DNA of 64,000 nt, from assembly GCA_037957365.1 (NCBI GenBank), contig JARHVA010001739.1, forward strand, positions 1,922,001 through 1,986,000, written 5' to 3'. Numbering within the stretch: the stretch's first letter is position 1; each line of letters opens with the position of its first letter. Source of the stretch: Torreya grandis. Taxonomy: Eukaryota; Streptophyta; Pinopsida; Cupressales; Taxaceae. The position numbers and the translations under genes were made by a program. The notes beneath the pieces were generated by a model. It was not told the origin of the DNA. It saw only the letters and a program-made list of their open reading frames with translations, and did not search any database. Below are positions 10,131-21,589 of the stretch, piece after piece.

Positions 10131-13100
10131 TTTAATTCACTACAACCCTAAAAAATATCATAGTCCTAACAATATAAAAATTATGCACAGACACAAACCA
10201 TGAAACCCTAAAAGAATGATTTATCCTTTCTCATTTCAATTAAATCTTCATTTAATTTTAACTATTCTCTTCATTTAACAATTCAAATGAGGAAGATTTT
10301 TCTAAAACAAAATTAAGTGCAAAAAAAACAAGGGTGTCATGTGCAAGTCCCTACGAGGCTAGTATATGATTTTGGTATTGAGATAAAAACTAGGTATTTT
10401 GGTATTGGATATGATAATTCAATGCCCATAATGCTTTTATTTGAATCCCTATGTAGGCTTATTATATGTTAACCAAGTTATTCTATGGCAAGGGAGACAA
10501 CAATCTGAGTATGACTAGCCAACCATTAAAAAGGAAACATTGTCATGGGTAATTATATATAAATTACTTGCTTGTAACAAGAAATACAACCACAGTAATA
10601 TGGAAAATAACTCCTCTATATGATGTGTATTTACATCATAATATTATTTAAAATTAGAATTGGAGAGATAGGTAGAATTCTCAACTGAAAAACCACTCAG
10701 AAAAAATGTTATGTTTAATTCACTCTTGTCAAAGAAGAACACAATCAAAGTAAAAGGCATATGGATCATTTAGTTTTAGGGAAGAATATATGTTTGGACC
10801 AACATTTTCAATATCCAAGAATATGAAAAAGAAGGTCACAATTTCAAATCCTCACACAATGTAACCTATATAAAGATCCTTAAGACCGCCGTAGGGTTTC
10901 AAACTGCAAAACTAGTCTAAAGGAAAAAAAACTTTAACAAATTGTCTAGAAAAGACCTCATACTTTGATTTATCAAAGGGTTTGAGTGACCTAGAAATGG
11001 ATGAAAAGACCTTCATGGGGTTTGGCTGACTTTTAAATGAAATATAATATCTTATGGTTTGTTGATCTAAATGGCAGGGTAAATGAATGTTTAGAATAAA
11101 CACTATTCATATTTAAGTTAGGTCAAGGAAGAAATTGATGCAACTTTTTATACTGCATTTGGTTCATAATATTATTCATTTGACTATTATTATCAGAATA
11201 TATCTCTTTTATAATTGAAAATTTTAATTTTAATATTAAAATATTTTTAAAAATACTTAAAATTTCAAAAGTAATTACAAACATATAAAAAGCTACTTTG
11301 TAAAAGTTGAGGTATCTTTCTTATGATTGCAATTATCTTTTATCGTAGGTTTGAATAGAATTATAGTCTCACGTAATTTATCTCTAAAATGATAGACAAA
11401 GACAACATACAACTTTTCCATGCTATGGTGATGCTGGCATCATTAGCTAAGAGGATACAATTGTTGTAGTTGGAGATGAACGATACATGGATGCACCCAC
11501 CAACTAGTCTCTATGTGGATGGAGATCAAGGGTATGAAGGTTTGTTAGGCACTTAACTAACATTATTGTCTTCTTACATAAGTATTTCTAAAATAAGAAG
11601 GTTTTAGGCTCTCATGAAGATTGTGTTATTTTATCATATCCTTTATACTAATACTTGATTTTTTTCCAAAAAAATATTAAAGGTCAATTCAAAAAGTTGA
11701 TGTTACGGTATTATTAAGTGCAAGTTGATACTGAGATTGATTCCTCTATATTATAAATTCAATACATATTATTTTACCCTTTAAAGAAGATTATTGTCTT
11801 CTTATTATAGATGATTGATATTTTTAAAAATATATATCAAAAGTCAATTTACAAAGTTGATAAGTTATTATTAAGAGCATATTGATAGTGATGTCAACTA
11901 CTCTCTATTACAATTGTGACAAATATTATTTATGGATTAAAAATAAAATGTTGATGCATATTTAAAATGAAAATGGTTTTCTCTTTTACAATATATCTTT
12001 AAAATGATAAAATTGTAGGATTTCATGTTGCATCCCTAAAAAGAAGGTTGAAGATCTTCATAGTGCATCTTTAAAAGGGAAGGTTATAGGTTTTCATAAT
12101 GTATCTTTAAGATGGAAATAGTTCTAATAGTATTATCTAATTTAGGATGCTTAAGTTCTTGTATTTGACACTCAACAATCAAAGTATATGCAAAACATGA
12201 TGTAAGAGGGTTCATATGGAGGTGCTTATGCACCAAAAAATTCATTAACTTTAAAAATACTCTTAAGGTAAAATATACCTACTCAATATCAAAATACAAA
12301 AGAGTTCAATACAATAGGATATAATTTATTTTTAGATATGATTTATGTGTAGCCTTTAGTTTAATAATATTTAATTACAAAAAATATATGATCTACATTA
12401 ATTTAATCTATTTCTAATCATGCATCATAAGAAAATAAGTATGAATGGATAACATTTGTTATGAACCTTCAAGCAATCCTATACAATCCTAAAAATATTG
12501 CTTTGAGTGTTATGACATATTATGCATAAAGGCATTTCTAATGCTAATATATTTAAATAATTATTATTTCATATATATTAGAAGTTTACATAAATGACCC
12601 TTCTACATTGGGAGAAGAGAAGTCAGAACCATGAACCTTAGGAAGAGTTTTAACACAAGTCCTATATGTGAATTTTTTTTAACAAATCTTATCATGATTT
12701 TTTCTTTAAAGAATGGTTTAAAATGCTTAGAGCAAAGAATATCAAAACAATGATTTCAGTTTTTCTAGTCATTTATGTCCACTAAGATATATCTTGCATT
12801 ATAACGAGTATCAACATTTGAGTATCATTGTCCTTGTTTTAATTCAAAATGGGCAAAACCAAAACACTCCAGTCAATTGAAAATAATTAAGATAATAATA
12901 TCCAGATTGAAGTTGTCTGTTTACCATTGAAAGAAGTAGAAATAAAAATGTCAATGGCATAGATGATGCTAAAATATTTCTTCGTAGCTAACATTCAACC
13001 TCCTTCCTTCTCAAGATGAGTTTTACAAAATGTAAGGAGAGTCTTGAAAGTTTTATGAGATTAATAAGTGAAAAAACAAAGCTTTACAGTCTTGTCAAAT

Positions 13101-14617
13101 ATTAAATGTTTAGAAAGTTAATAGACATATTGTAAAAACAAACAATACAACACAAAACACCTATAAAAAGAAAAATATAACAATATGAAGCCACAAGCAA
13201 ATATTTTTTTCTCTAGAATGTTTTGTTCCTCAACGCTTTCTTGAGACACAGTAGTTTTTCCCTTGTGACCTGTGGTCTTTGTATGTTATCCATGCACTCA
13301 CAAACCCCAATAATGATGAAGACCACGATTATTCCTGAAAAAGTGATCCTAAAAATTAAAATTAACAGTCTAAAATAAGAGAGGAAGAGAGTGCCTTGAA
13401 GCAATAACTGTTAAATAGTTAATAATGAGAATAAAAACAAGGAACAAAGTTAACAAGTAGCTTTATGTTAACTTTAGATGTCATGTCATGTTTATTAAAG
13501 TAAAATTGGTAATAGTAATGGGTACAATTCCATTACATTAAGAAACAATCTTTAAAAAATTACAAAACACTTGTTTAAAACTTTTTTGTGCTTTTCAAAG
13601 TAAATGCAAATGCATTGATAATGTATTCATTTGAAATCAAAGCAATAAGGAAATTCATAATTTTAAATACCAACTCCCAAGTGACTCGACATGCCCACAC
13701 AAATCTATTGAGTCTCAAGTGACATCAAAACTAGTCAAAACAGGTTGACTTAGCAAGACTCAACTACACTTGAATAGACTCCACTATCATCAAAACAAAA
13801 CAAAAAATAGCTTACAACTCGATGAAAACTCTTTTGATCTAATTGAATACAATAGGTCAATTTTATAGCAGGCGATTGCTTTATCTATAATTTGATGTTT
13901 AAATTTAAACTTAAATTGTTGTAGAACCAAAAAAACATATTTCATACCGTTCCCTCTATTTCAAGAAGTGTCAATTTTTTGAGCCCTGATGCAGAGTCTA
14001 GTCCAATTCTAAATTTTGTTGTGGGATATTGGTCTTATCAAGTCTAAGAAAAGATCCAAAGCTACAAGGTTTTGAAATTTGAACCCTTTACCTCACTAAT
14101 TCAATTAAAAATAATTATCACTCATATCAGGGTTTTTATTATTCTCCATCTCATCATAATTGCGATGTCGACAAATAGACAAATACCAACACCTAACCAA
14201 TCTAATCTAAAACTTAAAGCACAAACTACTGGATATTGTCTTGTATTTAAAAATTGGTGGTCATCATATTAATTTTGCAGAGAATGATTTTAAGAAAATA
14301 AACCTTCTCCATTTTGGTTCAAGTAGTATCAAATTCCTACATGTTAGTAGAAACCTATTTACAAAAATTTGACAATGAACTTCATTTTTAATGCTAACTT
14401 TACACAAAAATAATAAAAGTGTAATATCAATAAGTTGATTTAAAGCATAAAGACAAACATTTTGAAAAATTTTAAAGAGTTGTGGTGCTATGGTAATGAA
14501 GACACTTTGTATAACATGGTCTAGGTTGAAATACTTCCACGGCTACAACAACACAACCATTTAACATGGGGGCTTAAACCACATCATTTTCCAAGATGGG
14601 TACCTAAAAACCTTATG
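10131..14617. other. AT-rich non-coding block of the duplicated segment, copy 1
   Basis: No complete gene is visible. Two short exon-like stretches are worth noting. Plus-strand 11389-11557 is open except for one TAG and reads MIDKDNIQLFHAMVMLASLA then KRI, then LEMNDTWMHPPTSLYVDGDQ, followed by a GG/GTATGA that could be a splice donor. Minus-strand 13404-13213 follows a TTTTTCAG acceptor-like site and reads ECMDNIQRPQVTREKLL near its end. Both are conserved in copy 2 and I recognise neither. The rest is AT-rich and may be the non-coding part of the Helentron-like element, but no terminus is resolved. Confidence 0.3.
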
Positions 14618-15290
14618 AAATTATGACTATAGAATGGGAATCTCTAACATATATCAAATACAAGATTGATATGTCATAGGCTATTTTCTAGAACCATCAT
14701 AAAGCCATATATCTGGGCTACAAGTGAATCTGCAAGGTTTTCTTGAAGTTAGTAATCAAGGAGTTAACATTTATGCATTTATTTATGTTGATGCTCCATT
14801 CATTTTTATATAACCTAAGTTTTACTCTGTAAATCACATGAGCTCTACAATAACCTTCATATTGTAGCTAATTTATAGATAACAGAAGCTTATGCTAGTG
14901 AATTGATGATACATAAATTCTTCTTTGATAAATATTTAATACATTTAGACAACTATAAATGAGTGAAAAATGCATGTCTACGTCATTGCATGCTAGACCT
15001 AAATGCCAAAAAGTTATGACTATACAATAGTCATCTCCAACATATATCAAATCTAGGAGGACTGAAGTGCTAAGGCTATTTTCCACAACCATGATAAACT
15101 TGAGATCTGGGCTATAAGTAGATCTACAAATTTCATCTCAACTTATCAATCGAGTTGTGAATATCTCTAAAATTATTCATGTTGATTCTTCATTCAAGCT
15201 TCAAAAATATTAACAACCTAGATTTTACTCTAAAAAGAACATGAACTCCTTTACAACCTTTATTATACTGAACATTTATAAGTTTCCTAC
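14618..15290 (+). repeat. Two diverged tandem units, 393-bp period, copy 1
   Basis: The block starting TTATGACTATAGAATGG near 14623 recurs as TTATGACTATACAATAG near 15015. ACATATATCAAAT occurs at 14647 and again at 15040. Homology runs on through a GGCTA..AGT.GATCT.CAA phrase, ATTCATGTTGATTC/ATTTATGTTGATGC, the TTTTACTCT phrase and AACCTT.AT.AT. Similarity is patchy, so the tandem duplication is older than the large segmental duplication. Both units are also in copy 2 (56540 and 56932). Confidence 0.6.
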
Positions 15291-15873
15291 TAGATAAATG
15301 CATAACTAAGTGGTATAAATATACTTGAGAAAGCATACCTAATAGTCAATAGTTTTAGATAAAGTAACTAGTGATAATATTTCCTAAGAAGGGTAAGATA
15401 ATATTCCACCTAGTATGAAATCTGACAATTTCTACTGATACAGTTGATATTTGTATTGGAAAACTGATCTTCTATTTTTATATTAAATTGCTTCTCATAA
15501 CAAGGTCCAACAATAATAAAATGCTTGTGTTTAGGAAAGTTTCAGAAAACAATCAGTTTCAATAAGAAACTTAAAAGTGAGTATTTTTAATCATCTAAAG
15601 TAAGAAAATCCTCATGACCAGCCTGAGTTAGATGGACAAATGGTCTGGAAAATAACTCAAACATAATACAAAAAATGGTCCATGTATGAATCATCATAGC
15701 CTTTGAAGTCTAAATGGTAGAAACAGAATGAATTGGAAATTTGAGTGATCAAAAATCCAAAGATAGAAAGAAACAACAGAAATGAGATAATGCATTTGAT
15801 GGCATATTGTCTACAGTTCACTTATTACACTAACATACAAACTTGACATTTAGATCATGGAGTATGTGCATAC

Positions 15874-16514
15874 CTTCTAAAGATCTATTTTCATTATATT
15901 TAGGCAATTTTCTAATAGCCTACAAAAGGATAATTATCAACATAGATAATTTTTGAAATGAAAGACAAAATGAACCTAAGAGTGTAATACAAAAGTGTTT
16001 AGAATGTTCACCTTGGAAGAAGCCTCATTACATTGGGCACTAAGAGACTCTTCAATCTATATAATTTCAATTTCAATTGCAGAAATCTGCTCAAGAACCT
16101 CTAGAGTGCCCATAAACTAAACAAACCTATTATAGAATACAATAGCAAGCCTTGTCACGAAATTGATCAAATTGGTTATGATAAGAGTTGTAGATTGCAC
16201 TCATTAATCAAATAGACAAATCCATGCTAACTATAAATTGTTTATCAAATATATACAATAAAGTGACATCATTATTTTCTCCACTTCAATCAGCATTAAG
16301 AATTGGTATTAGAAACTACAAATAGACTTGCATACCTTTCAAGTGTGCCCTTGGTAAACCATGACCTTTCATGTCCATTGGCCACCTCCAATACAATGGA
16401 ATAGCCAACCTTTTCAATTTGCTCCCCTGATGTCTTGAGATTAGATAGAAATGGCTTCAATAGTCTAGAAGCCAACTTCTCAGTCACCCCATCACTCGTT
16501 ATAATCATTTTTCA
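15874..16514 (-). pseudogene. CIP7-like (COP1-interacting protein 7 family) gene fragment, three exons, copy 1
   Basis: Three minus-strand exons with consensus splice sites match the N-terminus of the plant CIP7 family. Exon a (16514-16336) encodes MIITSDGVTEKLASRLLKPF, then LSNLKTSGEQIEKVGYSIVL, and ends WFTKGTLER followed by GTATGC. Exon b (16126-16012) starts after AATAG and encodes FV*FMGTLEVLEQIS, then AIEIEII*IEESL; the family has FVRFVSTPEVLERV here. It ends at a GTGAAC donor. Exon c (15919-15874) starts after TTGTAG and encodes AIRKLPKYNENRSLEG. The ER/F split by an intron is as I recall it for the family. Introns are retained, so this was taken as genomic DNA, not cDNA. Two in-frame TAGs and loss of the rest of the gene make it a pseudogene. 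It lies downstream of the RPA-like sequence on the same strand, which fits Helitron gene capture. Confidence 0.8.
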
Positions 16515-17896
16515 CTTAGCAAAATCAACCCCAAAATAACATGCCACAAAACATACTATAAATATAGATACATGATATAATATAGTTGATTCTAGATAAT
16601 GTACTAAAACAATAACCTGTGAAAATCTCAAAGCTTTATTAACATACTCTATATTATATTAGATATCCACATGGATGTGGATCCTCAACTTAAAGACCAA
16701 ATTGGGGTCTCTCACAAAGCACCCAATATTATCACTTATCTCCTAGTCTCAGCACAATGCTCAAATCTTGATCCATATCATGTATTATGGAACACATGAT
16801 AGGCCCAAATCCACAAGATTGTAAGGTCATATTTACAAAATTTTAGGAAAAATAATAGACCTGCGAGTTAGAAGAGAAACCATGTGGCATATGTGCCTTA
16901 CATCATGTTACGTATAATTAGAGTAGACATAATACTACAACTGACATTGTTTCCAAGTTCTCCCCTTTATGGCCTATACAATTTAGAGATCTAATTGTAT
17001 CAAAGATTCAAATATCCTCAAAGAAATAGAGCCTTACCCAATAGACCAAAAAAGGTCCTTTGTAAGTTACCCACTACCATTCCCCATCCCTTATGTCAAC
17101 ATATTCACAGTTGCTTAGGAAAATGATTGAATTTTCCATTACATTTGGCTAGTATTTTTTTTAATATGTTGATGCTCTATGCAATTCAGAACTATAGCTT
17201 TGATTTTAACTACAATACATCTAGGAACTAAAATGTGTTACATGAGTGGTATGGAAATACCAACAATGGATTCATAGATCTACTGTGAGTCTCAACTGGT
17301 CTTATGCATTTTACAATTTGGGTGTAATGTAATACATAATGCCTACCTTGTCTTAGTAGGAGTGAGCTGAAACACAACACAGTCCATCACCATAACACCT
17401 ATTTTTAACTTTATCTGTTATGCATTGTTTATGCACAACGAAGGCAACATAAAGCTCAACACTTCATCTTGTTCCAAAATATGAATTTACCACCATTAAA
17501 TAGACATTATTATACACTATGTTGTTACTAACATATTAATTTTCTTTTAAGGACAAGAATTTAATATTAGACATAATTAAAAAATAAAGGAAAGGATTCA
17601 GTAACATGATATGTAACAAGAAACAAATTAGAAAATTAAATATAGAGTGCAAAGTCTTTGACTATATTGATATAATCATGCAGAATATAGGCTATAGATT
17701 ATGAGTTTTGTAGCATAAATGAGTGAAATATACATAACTTAAATTCTTTAATTATATTGACATATCTATGAAGAATATACACTATAGACATTGGAACAAT
17801 ACTAAGTGAATGTACAACAATCCAATACCACGCTATTTATACATTTTAATGACTGATGTTGATCTAAAACATTAAGTTTTTTTATTTTGAGTAGCT

Positions 17897-17931
<35 letters not shown>

Positions 17932-18300
17932 CACATTTAAAAACATATTTTTTTATGCAAAAAAATCTTTTCAAAAAAAAAAGGAGTTTCATGAAGTGAG
18001 CATTTTGGAATTCCGTTAACATGTAGATTGTTGTCACTTTTTTACCTGCGTAAAATTGCAATAAGAAAATATTAGTGGACTTAATAAAGTTTTAAGACAT
18101 GTATTAATATACTATCTTGATGCTTGTTTTATTTCTTCTGGAAAAATAAAAGTAGTGGCAATGGCTATTTTTTAGGAGCACTTACTGCTCAAAAATATAT
18201 GTGAGGATGTTGTTCATGGCAAGTGAAAAAGTGCCTTGTAGTTTAAAATGGTGTAAAAAAAATACTACAACTGAGATGTCTTATTTATAATCACTGAATG
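16515..18300. other. AT-rich non-coding stretch, copy 1
   Basis: I found no coding frame or RNA gene that I could support here. The stretch carries an (AT)n tract at 17898-17930 that copy 2 lacks. It separates the CIP7-like fragment from the RPA-like sequence. It could hold further introns or untranslated parts of either, but no exon is recognisable. Confidence 0.4.
17898..17930 (+). repeat. (AT)n microsatellite
   Basis: An uninterrupted AT dinucleotide run of about 32 bp. Copy 2 has no AT run at the matching place (about 59770, an A-rich tract instead), so it expanded or was lost after the duplication. Confidence 0.9.
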
Positions 18301-18309
18301 TGATTTTAG

Positions 18310-19610
18310 TTAGCACTGGAAAATTCTCCTCAAGGAGCTTGTGGTTCAAAGTGCAGTCAATATGTCCATTTTCTATGTGTATGATGTATTCTAGTGAATG
18401 TTGGTATGAGTACTTTCAAGTTTGTTGACAGTTTGTGCAATGTGCCAAAAAATCTATTGAAGGAGCATTTGTCAAGATTGGATACTCACAATCATTACAA
18501 AATGGCTGGAAAGGTGAAGCATGAATTTTTTTCGGTTTCAATAGAAGCTTGACCTGCAAACCAAAACTATGATTAGTCATATTATGAGATAATTCAAATG
18601 CTAAAAATTATGCAAAGCCATATTTTTGTATCTGAAAGTGATGAGTGTGAAATAGATGCTTGCCTCAAGGTTTTCTTTTGCCAAACTTTGTAGATGGGCT
18701 TTTGTATATTGGTCATTCAACATGACAAAAAAACTAGACTGCCTTGCATGGAGCAAAGGGGTGCCTCTACTTCAATTCCAGATGATGTTCTTGAAAATCA
18801 TTGTTGGTGTCTTTGTTTATTATAGAGATTGGTGCAGGCTAGGATATAGATGTTTGTAGGTGTCATTAATTAGAAACTGGGAAACAATTGTTAAAATGTT
18901 AGTTTTCTAAAAATCAATATACATGTGTATGTTTTGATATAGAGCAAAAACCATTATAAATGATGATGAAATAGAAATAAGATATTTGGGTGAGAGTTGT
19001 TCCTATTGCCATGTCTTTTTTAGATTCACCATCTTTGAGATGGAGCTCATGTTGATTGTATTGTTTTTGGTGTCCAATTACAAAGGCACCAAATGAACCC
19101 ATTGCATATGGATTGTTTGAGTCAACGAGATCTTGTATAGTAGTGTAAGGGGTAAGTCTACACTCTTTAAAAATAGTTGCGATGCTTTATATAGTGCTAT
19201 TAGGATGCAATACAAGGTAGCAATCAACATCACCTCTCTCATATTGGCTTCTATTCTTTATTATGAAATCTATCATCCAAACACTTTTCCAAGAGATAAA
19301 TATTGTAAGAATTTATCAATCAGCTTGGTTTTGATGTTGATTATTATTGTCATTTGACCAATTCTATCAACAAAATCAACGTGCACTATTGTTTTATTTG
19401 TTGGAGAGTTTGGATTTTTTATGAAACTAGGTCCATATATAACCAGTACATCACCTTCGAAAACATTGCCACATATTTTTGTGGATAGGTCAATGATCAA
19501 AAATGGCATATGTTATCCTATGTTTGAGCTACAGCCATGGTTTGTAAATACAATTTTTGAATACAAATATTCTATAATGGGATATAATGCAGAGCATTTT
19601 GAGACATAAA
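18310..19610 (-). pseudogene. RPA70-like single-strand DNA-binding protein of the element, copy 1
   Basis: Minus-strand 19509-19273 gives FEGDVLVIYGPSFI, then TIVHVDFVDRIGQMTIIINI followed by KTKLIDKFLQYLSLGK. This is the RPA70 DNA-binding OB-fold pattern (DxxGxxxxxxF...F...L..GKV). A frameshift follows, but the frame resumes at 19102-18914 with AFVIGHQKQYNQHELHLKDG, the start of the next OB fold. Further on, 18502-18428 encodes FCNDCEY ... HCTNCQQ, a CX2C-X16-CX2C finger like that of RPA70 domain C, followed by YQHSLEYIIHIENGHIDCTL and LLEENFP. The pieces are probably separated by introns. RPA coats the displaced strand during rolling-circle replication. The frame is intact across the first OB fold only in copy 2; the zinc finger is intact only here. 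Confidence 0.7.
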
Positions 19611-21070
19611 AGTTAAAGGAAATTGTTAGTTTCATATTTTTTTTTGAAATGATATTTTTTTGTATATTGCTATTGCTTTAGAGCAAGCTATAAAATATAA
19701 AATTACCACTCCCCTATTTTTTGTTACTCTATTTCTATATCCTGGCTATTGTGTTTGTCTAGCTCCATGTTTAGTTTCCTGTTTGCATCATGAAAATTGC
19801 ATAAACATCTTTTTTTTGGCAATGTTAAGATAGCAAGAGTAGGAAAAGATAGTGAGTTTTTTTTTTTTTAATTAACAATAAATTTGTGCACTATGTTTCT
19901 TCTTAGTACATAATTTGACAAAAAAAATAAAACATTACCATTTTGGTGGCTTTTGTTGTTTTGATATTGTTTCCTAGATAGTCTACTTCTGTGGCTCCAG
20001 AGCTTGCTTTCTGCAGAGCCTACGACAACGCCATGGATAATTTCAAGAAACAATAAATTAGATGTAGGTTTATATCAATGATGAGAAAAATTTGTTTTTT
20101 GGACATCAAAATGTTTACAAACATATAAAGCTATGTTTAATCAACACAATAAACAAAACATATTTCTTTTAGAGAGTTTTAGTATGAAAATCAAAGTAGT
20201 ACTAGTTCTATTACAATATCCATGTATAAACAATAACAAACAATGAGGCAAATCTTGGTTGGTTCTTTGCTTGTGGCAATGAATGATGGCACTTATTTTT
20301 TTATCATTGTAATTGCTAACAATCAGATCATAATGACCATGCTAATCAATAGTTGTTTGAGTATATGTTTCCTACGTCAAAACATGGCAATAGTGTTTTG
20401 TTTTTTGTTTTTTGTTTTTTGTTTTTTGTTTTTTGTTTTTTGTTCTTGAGTTATAGCGTAGCCTCAGATCTGAATTTGTTGTCTTAATAATAAATATTTA
20501 GTGTCCACGATATATAATTCTATGTCAATTTTTTTTTTCATTTGTAGTTGTTAGAAACCTTAATTTTTGAACACTACACTATTTACAAACACACAATGAA
20601 TATTACACTAAAAAATCATAGCAACACCAATTTTGTAAGTGTAGTTAAAACATGAATAATAAAAACTAGGCCTAAAACATACCTATTTCCAAACTCTGGA
20701 TAAGTTGTATACTTAGTGAGCTTAGTAAGATGTTTGTCTGTCTTTATGAAGTCAACAATTAGGTAGGATAGGTCCGAAATCCTTTCATTCAAATTAAGAA
20801 CTTAGTGGTCAGGATATAAAATTCTATTTTAGAATGTGCTATGTTTTTTGTTTTCAATTGTTACAAACATTAATTTCTCTAATTATGTAACAATTACTAA
20901 TATGTGAGTAATAGAACCTAGGCCTAAAACTTACCTATTTTCAAACCCATGATGTGGTGTATGCTCGATGAGCTTGTTATTGAGTTGAATAGTGTTGTTT
21001 TTTATGTCTAAAAGAATGCATAAGGTTGTCGTTATTATCATAGAATTGCACCTTTATTTTCTTTTACTAG
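19611..21070. other. Non-coding stretch between RPA and endonuclease segments, copy 1
   Basis: I see no supported coding frame. The short open frames are hydrophobic, low-complexity translations of T-rich DNA. The stretch contains a (TTTTTTG)n tract near 20400. It may represent an intergenic spacer or introns of the transposon genes. Confidence 0.35.
20394..20444 (+). repeat. Heptanucleotide (TTTTTTG)n microsatellite
   Basis: About seven uninterrupted TTTTTTG units. Copy 2 (about 62243-62278) has only a few imperfect units, so the tract length changed after the duplication. Confidence 0.9.
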
Positions 21071-21073
21071 TGT

Positions 21074-21420
21074 TCAAATAGTATCATTCATGACTAGGTA
21101 GATAACATTGTGATCAGTCCAATAAGTATTTGCTGCTAGAATCTGGTTATGTTTTTTTAAAGTATTTGACCATACATGGTCTATGATTCTATTTGCATAT
21201 TGTTTAAGTTTTCCAGGAAAGAAATGCATGTTACAAGCTAACATGTGTTTCTCAAGAAGCATTGTTAACTTGTTGGAGGTGGACATATCAATATTAAAGT
21301 CTCCCAATGGACATAGAAGTAGATGGAGATTCATATATGTTTACAATCTTAAATGCATGTTGGTGTATTTCAATTTCTATTGACAATTCTTTTGTTTGAT
21401 TTCCATTGTATTGCATTGGA
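21074..21420 (-). pseudogene. Helentron EEP endonuclease domain relic, copy 1
   Basis: Minus-strand 21334-21074 reads LCPLGDFNIDMSTSNKLTML, then LEKHMLACNMHFFPGKLKQY, then IIDHVWSN and ANTYWTDHNVIYLVM. LGDFNID, IDHVWSN and YWTDHN correspond to the GDFN, DHV and SDH active-site motifs of the endonuclease/exonuclease/phosphatase fold. This domain lies C-terminal to the helicase in Helentrons, exactly its place here. Compared with copy 2, about 60 bp just upstream of GDFN has been lost, replacing the IYI strand before LGDFNID. Confidence 0.75.
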
Positions 21421-21589
21421 TTTGAAGTAGTAACATTTGTTTTAGCACATATCATAACATCATGAACATTTTGTATTGAATTACAAGTTTCAAAATTTGG
21501 AAATTAGTTAAAAGTGATAGCACTTGACATGTATGTTTATTATAAGCATATTATGCCGCATCTCATCAAATCATGGTCGTTGACAATGT

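Noticed and set aside
20243..20449. Plus-strand hydrophobic ORF ending in a Phe/Cys repeat
   Set aside because: The repeat is the translation of the (TTTTTTG)n microsatellite; the frame changes in copy 2.
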